NCBI GenBank assembly: GCA_003445835.1
Contig: DMCI01000044.1
Location: 1-14,461, forward strand
Reading direction: 5' to 3'
Length of the DNA: 14,461 bases
Source: Clostridiales bacterium
Lineage (GTDB): Bacteria; Bacillota; Clostridia; Christensenellales; CAG-1252
Shown: positions 14,019-14,461 of the stretch, piece by piece
Layout: every line of letters begins with the position of its first letter
Position numbering within the stretch: position 1 is the stretch's first letter
Program-made: the position numbers and the translations under genes
Notes under the pieces: model-generated
Seen by the model: the letters and a program-made list of their open reading frames with translations, nothing else
What the model was told of the DNA's origin: nothing
The model's database searches: none

Positions 14019-14461
14019 TTATTTCAAGTCGTAAACGGCGCACTCGTAGGGAGCGTATTCCCCATTTGCGCCGAGATTGCGTTTTGCGTTGGATAACAAA
14101 AGCTTTCCTTCCGGGAGCCCCTTGATCTTTTGCGCTTTTTCAAAGTTGCAGACGACGAGGATCTTTTGTTCCCCGAGGGTGCGCAAATAGACGAAGCAAT
14201 CTTTCTTAAAGCGCTTGAGCTGCTTCCACTCGCCGCGGCGAAGCACTTCGCGTTCCTTCCTAAGAGCGAACAGCGCTCTGTAGTAATTGCAAACGGACTT
14301 TTCTCCTTTCGTATCCGCTTCGAGGTTGATCTCGTCGCTCCTCGTCGCAAAAGGAAGCCACGGCGTACCCGTCGTGAAACCGTGGTTTTCCGTCCCGTCC
14401 CAAGCAAAGGGGCGGCGACTGTTGTCACGACTGCCGAAGTTGACTTCCGCCAAAAGCTTTT
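14019..14461 (-). CDS. GH13 alpha-glucosidase, C-terminal part (cut by window edge)
   Basis: Only the last 146 or so codons are present; the frame is still open at the right edge. SRDNSRRPFAWDGTENHGF near the left of the visible part, followed by TTGTPWLPF, is the well-conserved end of the catalytic barrel in oligo-1,6-glucosidases and related GH13 enzymes (SRDNxRxPxxWD). After this comes the usual small beta-domain (EWKQLKRF, DCFVYLRT, KILVVCNF). The enzyme probably removes terminal alpha-glucose from oligosaccharides inside the cell; trehalose-6-phosphate hydrolase and sucrose-type members share this end, so the exact activity is open. The catalytic residues lie outside the window. It precedes the GH106-like gene in the same operon. 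Confidence 0.88.
   Translation of the reverse strand, partial: KLLAEVNFGSRDNSRRPFAWDGTENHGFTTGTPWLPFATRSDEINLEADTKGEKSVCNYYRALFALRKEREVLRRGEWKQLKRFKKDCFVYLRTLGEQKILVVCNFEKAQKIKGLPEGKLLLSNAKRNLGANGEYAPYECAVYDLK

Noticed and set aside
1..14461. CRISPR array, tRNA, rRNA, transposase or phage genes
   Set aside because: No regularly spaced repeats, no tRNA-like cloverleaf and no transposase or phage protein motifs were seen on either strand.

Overview
The window looks like chromosomal DNA from an anaerobic, probably gut-associated, clostridial Firmicute. Four things suggest this: strong GGAGG-type ribosome binding sites, extended -10 (TGnTATAAT) promoters, several short GC-rich terminators, and cytoplasmic glycosidases paired with a GPH-type sugar symporter. 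This placement is inference; there is no rRNA, tRNA or ribosomal protein gene to fix it. Nearly every gene is on the minus strand; one diguanylate cyclase is on the plus strand.

Left block (1-2740). Read from right to left it is one operon behind an extended -10 promoter: a PNPOx-like flavin protein, a zinc-type macrodomain ADP-ribosyl hydrolase and a SirTM-class sirtuin. These overlap or are closely spaced, so an ADP-ribosyl writer and its eraser are made together with a flavoprotein. The lipoyl carrier (GcvH-L) and lipoate ligase that accompany SirTM in staphylococci and streptococci are not in the window. Just past the sirtuin stop codon is an in-frame coding remnant whose stop overlaps the start of a 75-aa protein, which suggests a truncated upstream partner.

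Middle block (2575-5543). It starts with a large palindromic repeat, then an alpha/beta hydrolase with its own promoter and a possible operator. Next come a 5'-truncated metallo-beta-lactamase-fold remnant and a plus-strand seven-TM GGDEF diguanylate cyclase ending in a bidirectional terminator.

Right block (5554-14461). Two sugar operons read leftward. The first is tetR - GPH symporter - GH36 alpha-galactosidase-like enzyme - GT-B-like protein of unknown function. Its promoter carries two copies of a TGATAG-N5-CTATCA palindrome, which fits autoregulation by the TetR protein. The likely plot is uptake of an alpha-galactoside, intracellular hydrolysis, and an unknown step by the GT-B-like protein. 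The second operon, entering from the right edge, has the 3' end of a GH13 alpha-glucosidase followed 13 nt later by a 1024-residue GH106-like enzyme; it ends at a strong terminator.

The points most worth a second look are the SirTM/macrodomain operon with its palindromic start-site region and leader ORF, the GT-B-like protein coupled to GH36, the TetR double operator, and a Shine-Dalgarno sequence separated from the symporter start by a hairpin.
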